In this document: piece after piece, positions 1-12,124 of the stretch
How the letters are laid out: every line of letters begins with the position of its first letter
Numbering within the stretch: position 1 is the first letter of the stretch
NCBI RefSeq assembly: GCF_008831285.2
Contig: NC_045148.1
Coordinates: 21,385,002-21,449,001 of the forward strand
Length of the DNA stretch: 64,000 nucleotides
From: Nymphaea colorata
Lineage: Eukaryota; Streptophyta; Magnoliopsida; Nymphaeales; Nymphaeaceae
Direction of reading: 5' to 3'
Translations under genes and position numbers: made by a program
Notes under the pieces: model-generated
Told to the model about the DNA's origin: nothing
What the model saw: only the letters and a program-made list of their open reading frames with translations
Databases searched by the model: none

Positions 1-1
1 T

Positions 2-931
2 CTGGCTGTCTATCAGCCTCCTGTGGCTGTCCTAAGTAGGTTTGATAAGATTATTCATAAGTTTATCTGAAATGGGGATCGGCCTTCGGATCGCCTTACG
101 CATTGGGATGTGGTTGTCTTTGCGCGTCTTCTTGGGGGTGCTGAGGTTACCAACCTTAGTCGAGCATGCGAGTCTTCTTTGTGTTCTTGGTGGTGGCGTC
201 TGGCAACTGAGTATTCTCCCATCACCCAATTCATTTGTTCCTAATTCGACCTGTCTTCTCCTAGTGTTTGGAATTATTCCATCCCTCACCCCTCTCCCTC
301 TCACTTTTTGAAAGACATGCTTTTTGCACTTCCTTTTTTCCTCCGCCTGGCTGACCTCTCATCGTCCACATCCCCATCCTGGCCTCTCTCACCTACCCGT
401 GAGTTCACTTTTTCTTCTTGCTACCTGGCCTCCTTTGGTCTTTCAGTTGCGTCGCTCCCACCCCAATCCCTTTGGTCCCCTGGCCCCTCTTCTCATGCCA
501 TTCCTTTCGTCTGGCTTCTTCTTACTGGCCACACCAACACTTTTGACCACTTACAGCGCCTTGGCATCAGTTTGGCTAACCAGTGTCTCCTCTGTCTTGT
601 CGCGGCTGAGTCTCGGGTCCACCTTTTTACCTCTTGCCCGTTCTTCGTTAGGGTCCTAGCTTCTACCTGGTCTTCCCTCGTTAGTAGTCTTCCAAACCAA
701 ATATCCATTTGTTTTCTGTTCCTCTTTTGTCCTTCCCCCCACCTGTCTGCTTCCTGGGGTCGTGTTTGGAGGTCGTGGCTCATTTCAGCTTGGTGGCGCA
801 TTTGGGAGGAGCGCAACAACATGGTTTTCAGGGACACATTCTCTTCGTTAGATTATGAGGCTCATCTTGTACAGGGGGATGTCCAGTCTGCCATTCGGCT
901 AAGGCGCCGTGGTCCGTCTGCGGTTGGGTGA
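2..931 (+). pseudogene. 3' end of a decayed L1-type LINE (RT C-terminus and zf-RVT domain)
   Basis: One reading frame runs from base 2 to the stop at 929-931, broken by stops near 71-73 and 239-241. It matches the end of plant LINE reverse transcriptases: an FDKIIHKFI-stop-NG block (normally FIWNG, so the stop is a Trp codon decayed to TGA), then CSWWWRLATEYSP, then a zinc-binding zf-RVT region with FVWLLLTGHTNTFDHLQRLG, CLLC, HLFTSCPFF and a terminal WWRIWEERNNMVF. The element starts left of the window, so its endonuclease and RT core are not visible. A T-rich 3' tail follows to about 1080 without a clear poly-A. It would have encoded part of the ORF2 protein that reverse transcribes LINE RNA. 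Family assignment rests on motif order; the element is dead. Confidence 0.75.
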
Positions 932-1140
932 CGGTGCCGCTCCTTCTTTCCTCTCTATTCACACCTTCTTACTTCACTGTGCTTTGTATTGTATATTTTC
1001 GTCTTTTTATTTTTGTTTTTACGGTTTGCTTTTGTATCTAAGGGACTTCTTGTCCCCCAATTTTGTTATATATTTCCCATTTTATCGGCTCTCTCTCTCT
1101 CTCTCTTTCTCTCTCTATCTCCTGCACACACACACAAACA

Positions 1141-1479
1141 ATGGGTCATCTCGTCAAGATAGCCCTAGTTGCTGCCATGGCCACACTTGTAATGAACTGT
1201 AGTGCAGCACCAACGGTAACATGGGAAGCCGCCTACGACCCCTGCGATTTCGGCAACAAGAAAACAATGATGAAGAGTATCGACAAGCCAGACAAGGGAG
1301 GACTACCTTCTAAAGAATTATCACGGCTAGCGATGATGGTGCAAGATCCCTGGTCTTCTATCAGGCAGGCCGTATCCTCCTACTCCATAGCCTGTACCCA
1401 ATCCTCCTCGGCCTTCACTCGAACCTTGCATACATTGCCCACGGGACCTTCAATGGGGCCGCTCAAGGACGTTCGCTAA
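1141..1479 (+). CDS. small secreted protein, peptide-family copy 1 (112 aa)
   Basis: The ATG at 1141 starts a protein with a short basic N-terminus, a hydrophobic stretch (KIALVAAMATLVM) and Ala-rich residues, as in a secretory signal peptide, followed by a polar mature part. A TATA-like ttatatatt lies near 1066-1074 and a CT-rich leader precedes the start. The start region matches two other ORFs in the window (44155 and 45382): all begin MG, share the base string cttgtaatga and continue with a Ser/Thr/Ala stretch, then E-A-A-x-D. A DPW motif at about residue 70 is shared with the 45382 copy. After it, the match to that copy's KRPYPP continues only in the +1 frame, so the last 35 or so codons may be frameshifted. 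The family is unknown to me and I assign no function. It could be a pseudogene. Confidence 0.5.
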   Translation: MGHLVKIALVAAMATLVMNCSAAPTVTWEAAYDPCDFGNKKTMMKSIDKPDKGGLPSKELSRLAMMVQDPWSSIRQAVSSYSIACTQSSSAFTRTLHTLPTGPSMGPLKDVR

Positions 1480-1917
1480 TGATAATTTTGAGCACTTTTA
1501 TTTCCAACAGTTGTGTTCATGATGAAAGTATTGAATGGAGTATGGTTTACAATCCATTTGTAATGCATGCATAAGTGTAAGAAACTAGCAGTCCTTGGTT
1601 CTGAATCATGTTGTGCCAAAACATAGTCACCTCGAGGTGTGCATGGACGATGGAATACGCACACAACTGTGATTCTTCAACCTGTGACTCTTAGTATCTG
1701 GATTGCCCCTACTATCCAAAGGTTTTGAGCTTTCGTATCAGAGTTGTTATAAAACCGTAGGCTTTGAAATGTAGTGGACAGCAAAAGAAAGGCAAGGAGA
1801 AGAAACCAAAACTGCTTTAACACAATTTTGTCTGCTAAGTACTTGTCACTCCTAGACTCAAAGTTTATCTACCAAGGGAACACATACTAGAGGCCGCCAA
1901 TCTATCTTTATTTATCG

Positions 1918-1920
<3 letters not shown>
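1480..1920. other. intergenic spacer, no gene seen
   Basis: AT-rich sequence between the peptide gene and the AT microsatellite. It should include the 3' UTR of the peptide gene. No ORF, RNA gene or repeat was recognised. Confidence 0.5.

Positions 1921-2005
<85 letters not shown>
1921..2005. repeat. (AT)n microsatellite
   Basis: About 85 bp of uninterrupted AT dinucleotides. It abuts the remaining right end of the Copia-1 5' LTR, so it marks the point at which that LTR is truncated. Confidence 0.95.
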
Positions 2006-2010
<5 letters not shown>

Positions 2011-2203
2011 CCCGTGGTTTTTTACCCTCATTGTTTTGAAGGGTTTTTCCATGTAAAAATTTCTCGTGCAGTTTGTGATTGTGATTAGTTTGTTAGGATT
2101 GCTTGGTCGTTGATTCGTTGCTTATTGCATGATCTATTTGGGCTATAGTTTGTTGTTGAATTAATTTTAGTTGATTCGTGTCCAATCCATTTTTATCCCA
2201 ACA
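2006..2203 (+). repeat. Copia-1 5' LTR remnant
   Basis: Nearly the same as 5809-6006: both begin agtaccccgtgg and end tatcccaaca. About 430 bp of the left part, present in the 3' LTR, is missing. Confidence 0.9.
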
Positions 2204-2430
2204 AAGTGGTATCAGAGCCAACATGGTGGATAACAAAATTGGTTTTGGTACTAGCCGTATGATTAGCCTAAATGAGACTAATTATAGTCAATGAAAAAAT
2301 AAGATGAAAGATCTATTATATGTAAAGGCTATGCACCTCTGAGTTTGTTTCTAAAGAAAAACCTGATTCTAAATCTGATGAGGAATGAAAATTTGAACAC
2401 AAACAAGTTTGTGGTTTCATTTGATAATTT

Positions 2431-5330
2431 GTGGATGAAAATGTTTATAACCATATCCAAGATGAAAATCATGCATGTAGTTTGTGGGTAAAATTCGAAA
2501 ATCTTTATGCCTCCAAGACAGGAAATAGTAAATTATTGCTTCTAAAAAGATTGATGAATTTGAGGTTCAAGGGGGGCTGTTCAGGGTTAGATTTTTTAAA
2601 TGACTTTCAGGGGATCGTCAGTCAGTTATCCAATATGGGTGTTAAATTTGAAAATGAGATTTTGGGGTTATTATTACTTGCTACTTTGCCTGATTCGTGA
2701 GAGACATTTAGAGTCTTGCTTACTAATTCTATAGCTAATGGGGTTATTTCTTTAGAGACTGTTAAGTCAGGTATTCTCAATGAGGAGATGAGAAGAAAAT
2801 CTCAGGTCTGCTATTCTCAGATAGAGGTTCTTTTCACATAGAACAGGGGGAGAAGTAAATTCAATAGTGACAGAGGCAGAGATAAAAGCAGAAGCAAGTC
2901 CAAATCCAGATATAAGAATTTGGAATGCCACCACTACGGAAAGAACGGGAACATAAAGAAGTACTGCTTCCAACTGAAGAAGGATAACAAAATTGGGGAG
3001 AAACAGGAGAACAAAAATGACCGAGATGATAACGTCGCAGTTGCTGCACAACATGAAATGTTCATGGTTTGTGATGCTGACATGGTTAATGTTGTCAGAG
3101 ATGATGCTTGTTGACTTGTTGATAGTGGTTAAGCTCTTCATGTTACATCTCATAAGGATTTTTTCTCTTCATATATTTCTGGTGATTTTGGCACTTTGAA
3201 AATGGGTAATGGTTCTTTGTCTCAGGTTGTAGGCAGATGCGACGTCATTCTGAAGGATGCGAATGGAGCCCTATTGAAGCTGACAGACGTGAAGCATGCA
3301 CTAGACATGCATCTGAACCTTATCTCTGCAGGAAGGCTCGATGAAGAAGGGTATCACAACACTTTTGGTGATGGTCAGTGGAAGCTTACCAGAGATTCCT
3401 TGATTATTGCTCGAGGCAAAAGATGCAGCAATAATCTTTATACTATGCAGGCATCGATTTCCAGAGACATGGTACATGTGACATAGGATGAGAAATCTAT
3501 GGAGTTGTGGCACAGGAGGTTGGGACATATGAGTGACAAGGGACTGTAATTCTTGATCAAGAAGAATTTTCTACAAGATGTAAAGAAGGATAAACTTGAC
3601 AAATGCAGTCATTGTTTTGCAGGGAAGCAGACGCGGGTCTCTTTCAAGAGTCATCTACCTTCCAGAAAGTCAGAAGCACTTGAGTTGGTTCATACAGATG
3701 TATGTGGTCCAATGAAAGTAAGTTCACATGGTGGTGCACTTTATTTCGTTACGTTTATTGATGATTTTTTCAGGAAAGTTTGGGTCTATTCTTTAAAGAT
3801 GAAAGACCAAGTCCTTGGTGTTTTTAAAGACTTTCATGCACTGGTTAAAAGGCAGTCAGGAAAGAAGCTGAAGTGTGTTTGCAACGATAATGGGGGAGAG
3901 TATATTGGTCCATTTGATGAATATTACAGATCTTATGGCATCAGACACCAGAAGACTCCACCTAAGACTCCTCGATTGAATGGCGTGGCAGAAAGAATGA
4001 ACATGACACTCATGGAGAGAGTTAGATGTCTCCTATCTGAAGCTAAGTTATCTGATTCTTTTTTATGTGAAGCTTTACATACTGCTGCTCATGTGATTAA
4101 CTTGTCTCCACATGTTCCTTTGGATGGTGATGTTCATAACAAAGTTTGGTATGAGAAGGATGTATCCTATCAGCACTTACGTGTATTTAGATGCATGACA
4201 TTTCATATACCGAAGGATGAGAGATCAAAGTTGGAATAAAAAAGCAGGCAGTGCGTGTTTTTGGGTTATGACCATGATGAATTTGGTTACAGATTGTATG
4301 ATCCAGTTGAGAAGAAGCTTGTCAGAAGCATGGATGTGGTATTTGCTGAAGATCAGAATATTGAGGATATTCAGAAAGCAGTAAAGGATTCTTCTCATAG
4401 CAGCTATTTGTCAGTTAATGTGGAACCTATTCCCTTGCAGAATACTTCAAAAGCAGTTCCAGATGATGCTATTGGACAGATACATGATAGAGAAGGATAA
4501 GTAGACATGTCAGATATTCCTAATTCAAATGACGAAGATGACGATCAGAATTTGGATGGTTTTTTTCTCATATGCAGATTGGCAGATGAGATCCATGAGG
4601 GAGCGGCGTCCCTCAACTAGATATCCCCTACGTGACTATATTTTGTTGACTGACAATGATGAGCCTGAATGCTATGATTAAGCTATGCATGATGTGCACA
4701 AGGAAAAGTGGATGGAAGCCATGAAAGATGAGATACAGTCACTTTACGACAACCACACCTTCAAGCTTGTGGAGTTGCCCCAAGGCAAGAGGGCATTGAG
4801 AAACAAATCGGTTTTTTGAGTGAAGCATAATAAAAGCTCTCTAAACCCAAGATACAAAGCTAGGTTGGTTGTGAAGGGGTTCAATCAGAGGAAGGGAGTT
4901 CATGAGAGAAGATCTATATCCGGATATTTATTGACATATGCAGGTGGTGCAGTTTCTTGGCAATCCAGACTTCAAAAATGTGTAGCATTATCTACAACTG
5001 AATCCGAGTTTATTGCAGCTACAAAGGCGAGCAAGGATGGATGAAGAGGTTTATACAGGAACTTCAGTTTAGTTAAGACGGTACGTGTTTTACTTTGACA
5101 GTCAGAGTGCTATTCACCATAGAAAGAATTCTACTTTTCATGCAAGGTTAAAGCACATAGACGTGACGTATCATTGGATACGTGATGTTCCAGAGTCGAA
5201 GCAGCTTGTTCTTGATAAAATCCATATAGAAAATAATTCTGCAGATATGATGACGAAGTCTTTACTTAAAGAGAAACATGACATGTGCAGAGACTTAGTT
5301 GGGATGACTGCCTTTAAGGCAGTATATTAA
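2431..5330 (+). pseudogene. Copia-1 gag-pol remnants
   Basis: Segments in order: a UBN2-type gag (2431-2700); a zinc knuckle at about 2930-2975 (CHHYGKNGNIKKYC, with the second Cys replaced); a protease motif broken by stops (LVDSG-stop-ALHVTS near 3115-3155); GAG-pre-integrase LWHRRLGHMSD (about 3505); an integrase core with HTDVCGP, CNDNGGEY and LNGVAERMN (about 3690-4010); and the integrase C-terminal block VFLGYDHDEFGYRLYDP (about 4255). The RT begins with KARLVVKGFNQRKGVH and then jumps, at about 4904, straight into the RNase H block RRSISGYLL...VSWQS. The RT core, including its catalytic YVDD box, is therefore deleted (about 0.7 kb judged from related elements). RNase H ends with HIDVTYHWIRD and ADMMTKSL. 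At least seven in-frame stops are visible. It cannot reverse transcribe on its own. Confidence 0.85.
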
Positions 5331-5381
5331 TTTTGTTCATTTTGCAGGTATGTTCCCTCACTTGAGGCTGGAGGGAGAATT

Positions 5382-6006
5382 TGTTGGGTCGGGTCCAGCC
5401 TCAAGTGGACCCGATCCGGCCCGTCATTTAAGTGATGGGTGGAGTAAAAAGAGAGGGCACCCGATGGTGCCCCCCATCTCTCTCGCGTCTCACTCTCTCT
5501 TAGGCTTTCTTCTTTGGGGGAAAAGAGAGGGGTGATCTTGTGTGTGGCTGCACAACAAGAGGAGAGAAGGAGAAGAGGAAGGCAAGGAAGAGAAGGCTGC
5601 GAGCACTTGCCTTAAGCAAGATTTTGATATCGAGTAGGAAACCAGACACATCTCCTCCCAATCCACGATTTCCGCATTCCATCGGTGATATTCTCCTTGT
5701 TTATCTCATATTGTTTTGATGAGATATTATTATTTTGAGGGTTGGCTTTGTGTAGCCCCTCATGAGATAACTTATATCATTGATTATAGTGGATTGAGTT
5801 TGGGTCGTAGTACCCCGTGGTTTTTTACCCTCATTGTTTTGAGGGGTTTTTCCACGTAAAAATTTCTCGTGCAGTTTGTGATTGTGATTAGTTTGTTTGG
5901 ATTGCTTGGTCGTTGATTCGTTGCTTATCGCATGATCTATTTAGACTATAGTTTGTTGTTGAATTAATTTTAGTAGATTCGTGTCCAATCCATTTTTATC
6001 CCAACA
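5382..6006 (+). repeat. Copia-1 3' LTR (625 bp)
   Basis: Starts TGTTGGGTC after a purine-rich tract and ends TATCCCAACA, with TG...CA termini. Its right third matches the 5' LTR remnant. No strong TATA box was seen. Confidence 0.85.
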
Positions 6007-7430
6007 AAACTGTCTGGCATTCAGAAATGTGGAAAATAGAAGAAGAGAGAGACAAACATTTGGGAGACCATGCAGATTGATGGGCTTGGAAATGTATGGA
6101 ATTTGATTTTTTTTTTTTGGTGAATGAGAAAGAATGGGCAGCCCGAGTGAGAGGCTGAAACCCCTCCTTCCCCCTTGTGAAGCAGGGAAAATATGGGATT
6201 AATTCATAACAAAAATGGTAAAATAATATGCATAAGTGGCATTCAGACTCGAGATTGGACCCCAACGGAATTCTCATGGGAGTTACGTAATCAAGTATTT
6301 TTGGAAAAACATAACTATATTTAACAAACAAATGCATCCAGTTAGACGTTTTTATTTTCATTTTCCAAAAGATCATTATGTCACCCTTTTTTCCTGTTCT
6401 GAAATTTTTGTTGAAAACAACACCAGGTTCGCGGAGTGCAGTCAGGCCTAGTAAGACCAGAACATTCCATGGGTACTATCAACCTTGACATGTTTATAAA
6501 CTGATGCTCTTTCTGTGACTCTTACAAAGGAATAGCAACTGGAGAGGAATAAGGTTGGCAAAGGATCCATTCAATCATTCTCATCTTTATTCGTGTTACC
6601 AAAATCGTCCTAGAGAAGGATGGAGAGAGACAGAGAAATACTTCTCTTTCAAGCCACTAACAAGATGTTAGGTGGGAAGCAACAGCCAAGATACAAAGAT
6701 TAGAATATTACATTAAATTCAAAATGTGCAGAACATTGTTTAGGAACATGTAAGTTCCCCATTTTATAGTTGTTGCTATATCACAAAGGATGCGAGTAGC
6801 TCCTCAAAATAATGCATCGTTCCTTGTTGTCTAAATATACCACCAAGTTGTTAATATCTGTGCGTCACTTGGGATCAACTGGAGGACCGAAATATGACAA
6901 ACTCTAGGTAGAATAGCATTTGTATAAAACTTTAAGAAAAGCTTAATGAGATTCATTTTAACCGTATTCCAAAAGGCATATAATAGGTCCGCCTGGATAC
7001 CGTCCAAACCTGAAGCTTTCTATCTTGTCAAATCATACATGGCAGTATTAATTTCTCGCATCTCCATTTAGACAGGGTAGAGTCACAAATTTTCCATGAT
7101 GGGGTAGAATCGTAGTTTCCAAATTTTGACAAGTGCCGAATTATAATTTTTCAAATTTTTATGTAAAATAAATGAAATTTTTAAAATTTATATGTAAATT
7201 TAAAAAAAAAATTGAAAGGCCCAGGCCCAGCCAGCCTTCCCTTGGCTATGCTCCTACATGTAGGGATAGAGGAAAGGGAAAGACAACCAACAACCACTAA
7301 ATAACACTTTTAAGCTCACTCTGCAAGTCGCATCTACCGGAATAAGAAATGTGTCTGATACATGCCTTACAATGAAAACAAACTTCATTTGGTAGAGTTA
7401 TGTCTCTAGAGAGATAGAGAGGGACGACTA

Positions 7431-7590
7431 GAGAGAGAGAAAGAGAGAGAGTGTGTAGGAGAGCATGAAGGTGAGAGAAAGAGACACAAACCTAGAACAA
7501 TGATGGAGAGAGAGAGAAAGAGAGAGTGTGTGTAGGAGAGCGTGAGGGTGAGAGAAAGAGATACAAACCTAGAGCAGTGATGGAGAGAGA
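7431..7590. repeat. GA-rich tandem duplication, about 76-79 bp x 2
   Basis: Two adjacent units each read: GA tract, gtgtgtaggagagc, a tgaggtgagagaaagaga-like stretch, caaacctagagca, then tgatggagag. They differ by a few bases. The reverse strand gives a spurious Leu/Ser-rich ORF. Confidence 0.8.
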
Positions 7591-7771
7591 AGGGTGACAG
7601 AGCTGCTTTCACCATGGAGATGGAGAAGAAAGGAACCCAACATTTGTTCATTGATGGAAATGGAGAAGAGAAAGGTGATACGGGTAAGGGTACCGTAAAC
7701 AGGGTGTGGGCACGGTGCTTTTACAAAATCCAAGTATAAGGGTTCGGTTGAGTATAAGTAAACATGTATAT

Positions 7772-7795
7772 TATATATATATATATATATATATA
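7772..7795. repeat. (AT)n microsatellite
   Basis: About 12 AT units in AT-rich spacer. Confidence 0.9.
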
Positions 7796-8201
7796 AAATC
7801 TACAAAACTATCTTAAAATTTAAAAAAAATAGAAGGAAAATATAGAATCTAAGTGGAGGGAAATTAAAAAAAAACAGAATTAAAGAAAAAATTAACTTAG
7901 AATGGTGAAGTTTGAACCCCGAAATAGCAATGCTCCCGTGAATCAAACCAAACCAAGCCAAGCCATGAGCCGTCTTATAGGCCCCTACTTGACCAGTCAA
8001 AAGGGTGTGTTTATGAGGTGTGAGTCATTCCATTGATCCGTTGATTTAATATCTCCAGTAGTAAATGAATGTGAGCCATCTCCGATGCAATAGTCATATT
8101 CATCTACCGCGCGTATCAATCTATACTTGCATTATTTCTCTTGCAACTTATACCTTGGAGTAGGTAAAGATATAGAATATATCAAACTTAGTTAATGAGC
8201 T

Positions 8202-8556
8202 TGTTAAAATCTGCTTGTGAAAGAAGTGGTCCGAGTGCTGGTCGAGATAGAGGAGCGGAAGGAACGAGAGTGAGTTGGGTATTGAGTGAGAGAAGGGAAA
8301 GAGAAGAGAAGAGAAAAGAAAAGAAAGAGAATAGCTTCATTAGTGATTATTTTTTAAGGAATTACAGGACACATACATATATATAGAAAAATAGTACACG
8401 GTTTTGATTTCCATGATAATCGGCTGGTTTATCTTCTTCCCATGATATTCGCTGGCTGGTTCATCTTCTTCCCATGATATTCGCCTGCTTTATCTTAATA
8501 GCATCGATAAGATTTTGTGAAGGGATAAGCGTGGGATAACCGGCGAATCTTTAACA
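8202..8556 (-). repeat. Copia-2 3' LTR (355 bp)
   Basis: Plus strand reads TGTTAAAATC to CTTTAACA. It aligns with 12845-13190 with substitutions and short indels in the GA-rich part. Confidence 0.95.
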
Positions 8557-11500
8557 CTCCCCCTTAAACTGAGCGTAGAGATTTCTGATGTTTAGTTTGG
8601 ATAAAAGATGATTAAATGCTTCTTTGCCTAAGGCCTTGGTGAATAAGTCAGCCAGTTGATCTTTGCTCTCAATGTAACTCGTTCTCACTAGACCTTGATC
8701 TATCTTTTCTCGTACAAAATGACAGTCTAAATCTATATGTTTGGTACGCTCGTGAAAAACTGGATTGACAGCAATATGTACAGCAGCTTGATTGTCGTAG
8801 TATAGATTTGCCGGTTGTGGATGCCTCACGCCTAGATCCGTCAACAAGAATTTCAACCAAGTCACTTGGCATACTGCATTTGCCATCGCCCTGTATTCTA
8901 CTTCGGCAGAGGAGCGAGATACTGTGGCCTGTTTTTTCGTCTTCCATGAAATTGGAGAAGCACCAAGAAGAACACAATAACCAGTTACGGACCTTTACGT
9001 TTCTTGATAGGCCGCCCAATCAGAGTCACAAAACACACTCATTTGAAGATTGGTCTGTTTGCTTAGGAGAATACCTTGTCCTGGCTTCAATTTAATATAC
9101 TTAACCACTCTTAGTGCAGCTTGAAGATGTATTTCACGTGGTGTTTGCATGAAACGACTCAACAAATGAACTGCAAAATGAATAACAGGCCTGGTTATAC
9201 TTAAATAGATCAACCGTCCTACCAGCCTTCTATACGTAGTCGGATCTTTTAGTAATCGACTTTGAGTGAAGTCGAGTCTGTGCCTTTGTTCCATTGGAAA
9301 TTCCATTGGCTTGGCACCCATCATACCTGTTTCGCTTATAATGTTGAGAGCATACTTTTGCTGCGAAACATAAATTCCTGCACTTGAACGAGCAATTTCT
9401 AAACCCAAAAAGTACTTAAGATTACAAAGGTCTTTCATACGAAATTTCTGACATAAAAATTGCTTAAATTTGTCAATCAACTCCTTGGTGTTGCCCGTAA
9501 TAATAAGGTCATCCACATAGACAAGAACAGCGACAAAAAATTGACTTTGTTTGTAAGTGAATAATGCATGGTCGGCCTTTGATTGACTGAATCCAAACTC
9601 CACCAGTTCCAATGACAATTTGTGAAACCAATTTCGAGAAGACTGTTTGAGACCGTAGATAGATTTATGTAATTTACATGCTAGATTCTCCCCCTTACGG
9701 TCATATCCTGGTGGAACTTGCATATAGACTTCTTCAAGTAAATTGCCATGAAGAAATGCATTATTCACATCCATTTGGTATAGTAACCAATCATTTGCTG
9801 CAACAACTGAAAGCAAAGTTCGGACAGTTACCATTTTTGCGACTGGTGCAAATGTCTCATTGTAGTCAAGTCCTTCCTGTTGGGAATAACCTTTGGCAAC
9901 CAGTCACGCCTTGTATCTCTCAATAGTACCGTCTGATCTGAACTTGATTTTGTAAACCCACTTACAACCGATGGGCTTAACTCCTTCTGGCAAGGTAGTC
10001 ATCATCCAAGTGTTGTTTTCCTTCAGGGCACTAATTTTTGAGTTCATTGCCTCTCGCCACTCCCTATGTCCAACTGCCTCTTCAAAAGTTTTTGGTTTAG
10101 ATGTGGACACTATGGCTGGTAAGAAATGAGAGTGTTGAGGAGAGAAACGGGAAAGTGAAATAAAGTTAGAAAGGGGATACCTTGTGCCTTTCATTGTACT
10201 GGACGTCGAGTTGTCATTGGTCGAGGGAGCCGAAATAAGAGAGCAATAGAAATCCCGCATCCAAGTGACTGGCCTTTTTGGACGGGTGGATCTTCTTAAT
10301 GATTCGGTGGGCTCAGGTTCAGAAATGGAGCTTAGTGCACTCGATTGAGGTGGTTGAACATCCTCGCTTGCTGACTCAAGTATAGGGTCAATGGATTGTA
10401 CATTGTCATGATCAATGGGCATATTTGATGGATTATGATTTGGTTCAGGTATAGGTGTATCTGGGCTGTTATTATCATGAATAACATTATCCAAGGGACT
10501 AACTTCGTCAACTTGGGTAATTGGCAAAGGCAATACGGGCACACTTTCATTCTCTCGTACTTGCTGGAAGGGAAAAACATTTTCATAGAAAATAACGTCT
10601 CGACTAGTACAAAACTTTTTACTTTCTAGACCATATACTTTGTATGCTTTCTGTCCTTCAGGGTAACCAAAAAATATGCATTTATGGGCTCTAAAATCAA
10701 ATTTATCTCTATTGTGATCATTGTTTGTAGCATAACAAAGTAATCCAAAAACACGCAAATGATTGAAGTTTTGTTTTTTGTTAAACAATTTTTCAAATGG
10801 TGACTTTCCTTCCAAAACTGGAGTTGGGATGCGGTTGATTAAGTAAGCTGTTGTTAAAACACACTCTCCCCAAAAACGTTTTGGTAAATTTGCATCAAAA
10901 CTCAATGCTCTAGCAATTTTTAAAAGATGTCGATGTTTTCTCTCTGCTACTCCATTCTCTTGTGGAGTAGCTACACAACTGTGTTGTTGTAAAGTACCTT
11001 GCATCTGAAAGAAAGATTTTATCTCATAGGAAAAAAATTCAGACCCATTATCTGAGCACACATTATTAATACTGACTCCAAACTGATTTTTAATCATGGC
11101 AAAAAAATTTTTCATGAGATGAAGTGTTTCATGTTTATGTCTCATTAAAAAAACCCATGTAGATCTTGTATAATCATCAACTATACTTAAAAAATAATGT
11201 GCTCCAGTAAGTGTGGACTGATTATACGGGCCCCCAAATGTCACAGTGTATTAATTCAAATGTTTTAATACTACTTAAATCAAACTTCAAGCGAGTTTGC
11301 TTTGCGTGATGACAAGCATCACAACAAATTTTTGTATGCAAATCACAATTCAAATCTATATAAGAATTAACAAGTTTAAGACGAGAGAGAGAAAGATGAC
11401 TGAATCGCCTATGCCAGAGATCTTGGGAGGAGGCCACAGTAAAGCAGCTTGTGGGTGAAATCACTGGACTGAGTTCATATATGCCTTCTCGTTCTTTTCC

Positions 11501-12124
11501 ATGACCAATAGTTGTCCTCGACGTCAGGTCCTGCAAGACACAATGAGTAGGAAAAAAAGTTACGGAACAGTTTAGTGCCTTGGTCAACTGACTCATAGAG
11601 AGTAGGTTCACTTTGAAAGAAAGAACATACAGGAAATTTTCAAGAGTAAAAGATGGTAGTTTAACATCACTGGTTTGATCGACAGTTATTGTATGTCCAT
11701 TGGGTAAGTTTATGGGTACTTGACAATTGATTGGTTGTTGAAGTAGGGACCTATCTGTACAAATGTGCCGACTTGCTGCAGAATCGATAATCCAAGGAAG
11801 ATGAGACACAGTAGATGAAGTTATATGACCTGTGAAATTGATAGAGGTAGAGGAAATTCTAGTAGATGAAGATATATGACCTGTGAAATTGATAGAGGGA
11901 GAGGAAATTCTAATAAGTGATAAGAGTTCATGATACTCATCTATAGTGAATGAAGGTACAACTTCCTTGGAACCTTTACGGCTATTGCCAGAGAAACAAA
12001 TACCATCGCTTGCACGGAGGTCCACCGGCCTTGGATTATGAATAGTAGCTGCAAATAGTGGTGGCCGAAAATTCATGTTTGAATCACCATCTTGTGTGCC
12101 CTCACTCGAGTTACAAGCATGCAT
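8551..12124 (-). pseudogene. Copia-2 pol (protease, integrase, RT, RNase H), frameshifted
   Basis: Reading leftward. Protease: WIIDSAASRHIC (about 11,790), with the usual DSGA changed to DSAA. GAG-pre-integrase: LWHRRFSHLS. Integrase: HCDIWGP, SDNGSEFF and ENGVAERKHRH. The frame slips inside the G run of the WGP codons near 11,230-11,240, consistent with one extra G. The RT opens with WVYKIKFRSDGTIERYKA, where a CGA Arg codon is now TGA (near 9,903), then continues in the same frame to an intact LVYVDDLIITG (about 9,500-9,535). RNase H is frameshifted near 8,998 and resumes as ANAVCQVTW...[20 protein letters not shown]. Upstream of the protease is a 51-bp tandem duplication (about 11,812-11,914) giving two SINFTGHI units. 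Relatively few lesions suggest middle age. Confidence 0.9.

Larger units (their letters stand above)
2006..6006 (+). mobile_element. Copia-1: truncated, degenerate Ty1/Copia LTR retrotransposon
   Basis: A 198-bp 5' LTR remnant (2006-2203) matches the last part of the 3' LTR (5382-6006). Directly after the 5' LTR is a primer-binding site, TGGTATCAGAGC (2207-2218), complementary to the initiator tRNA-Met 3' end. A purine-rich tract (about 5367-5380) precedes the 3' LTR. The inner part carries gag, protease, integrase and RNase H segments in Copia order, with many stops. No target-site duplication can be tested, because the left half of the 5' LTR is missing and an AT microsatellite sits there. 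The element is dead, and the most diverged of the Copia copies in the window. Confidence 0.9.
6007..8196. other. intergenic region with simple repeats
   Basis: No convincing gene on either strand. ORFs here are short and of low complexity. It holds a GA-rich tandem duplication (7431-7590), an AT microsatellite (7772-7795) and poly-T/poly-A runs. Confidence 0.55.

Noticed and set aside
1921-5381. CRISPR-like or tRNA features
   Set aside because: No regular spaced repeats or tRNA cloverleaf were seen here or elsewhere; tRNA-like words are only primer-binding sites of retroelements.
7406-7651. 81-codon minus-strand ORF rich in Leu and Ser
   Set aside because: It is a product of the GA-rich tandem repeat.
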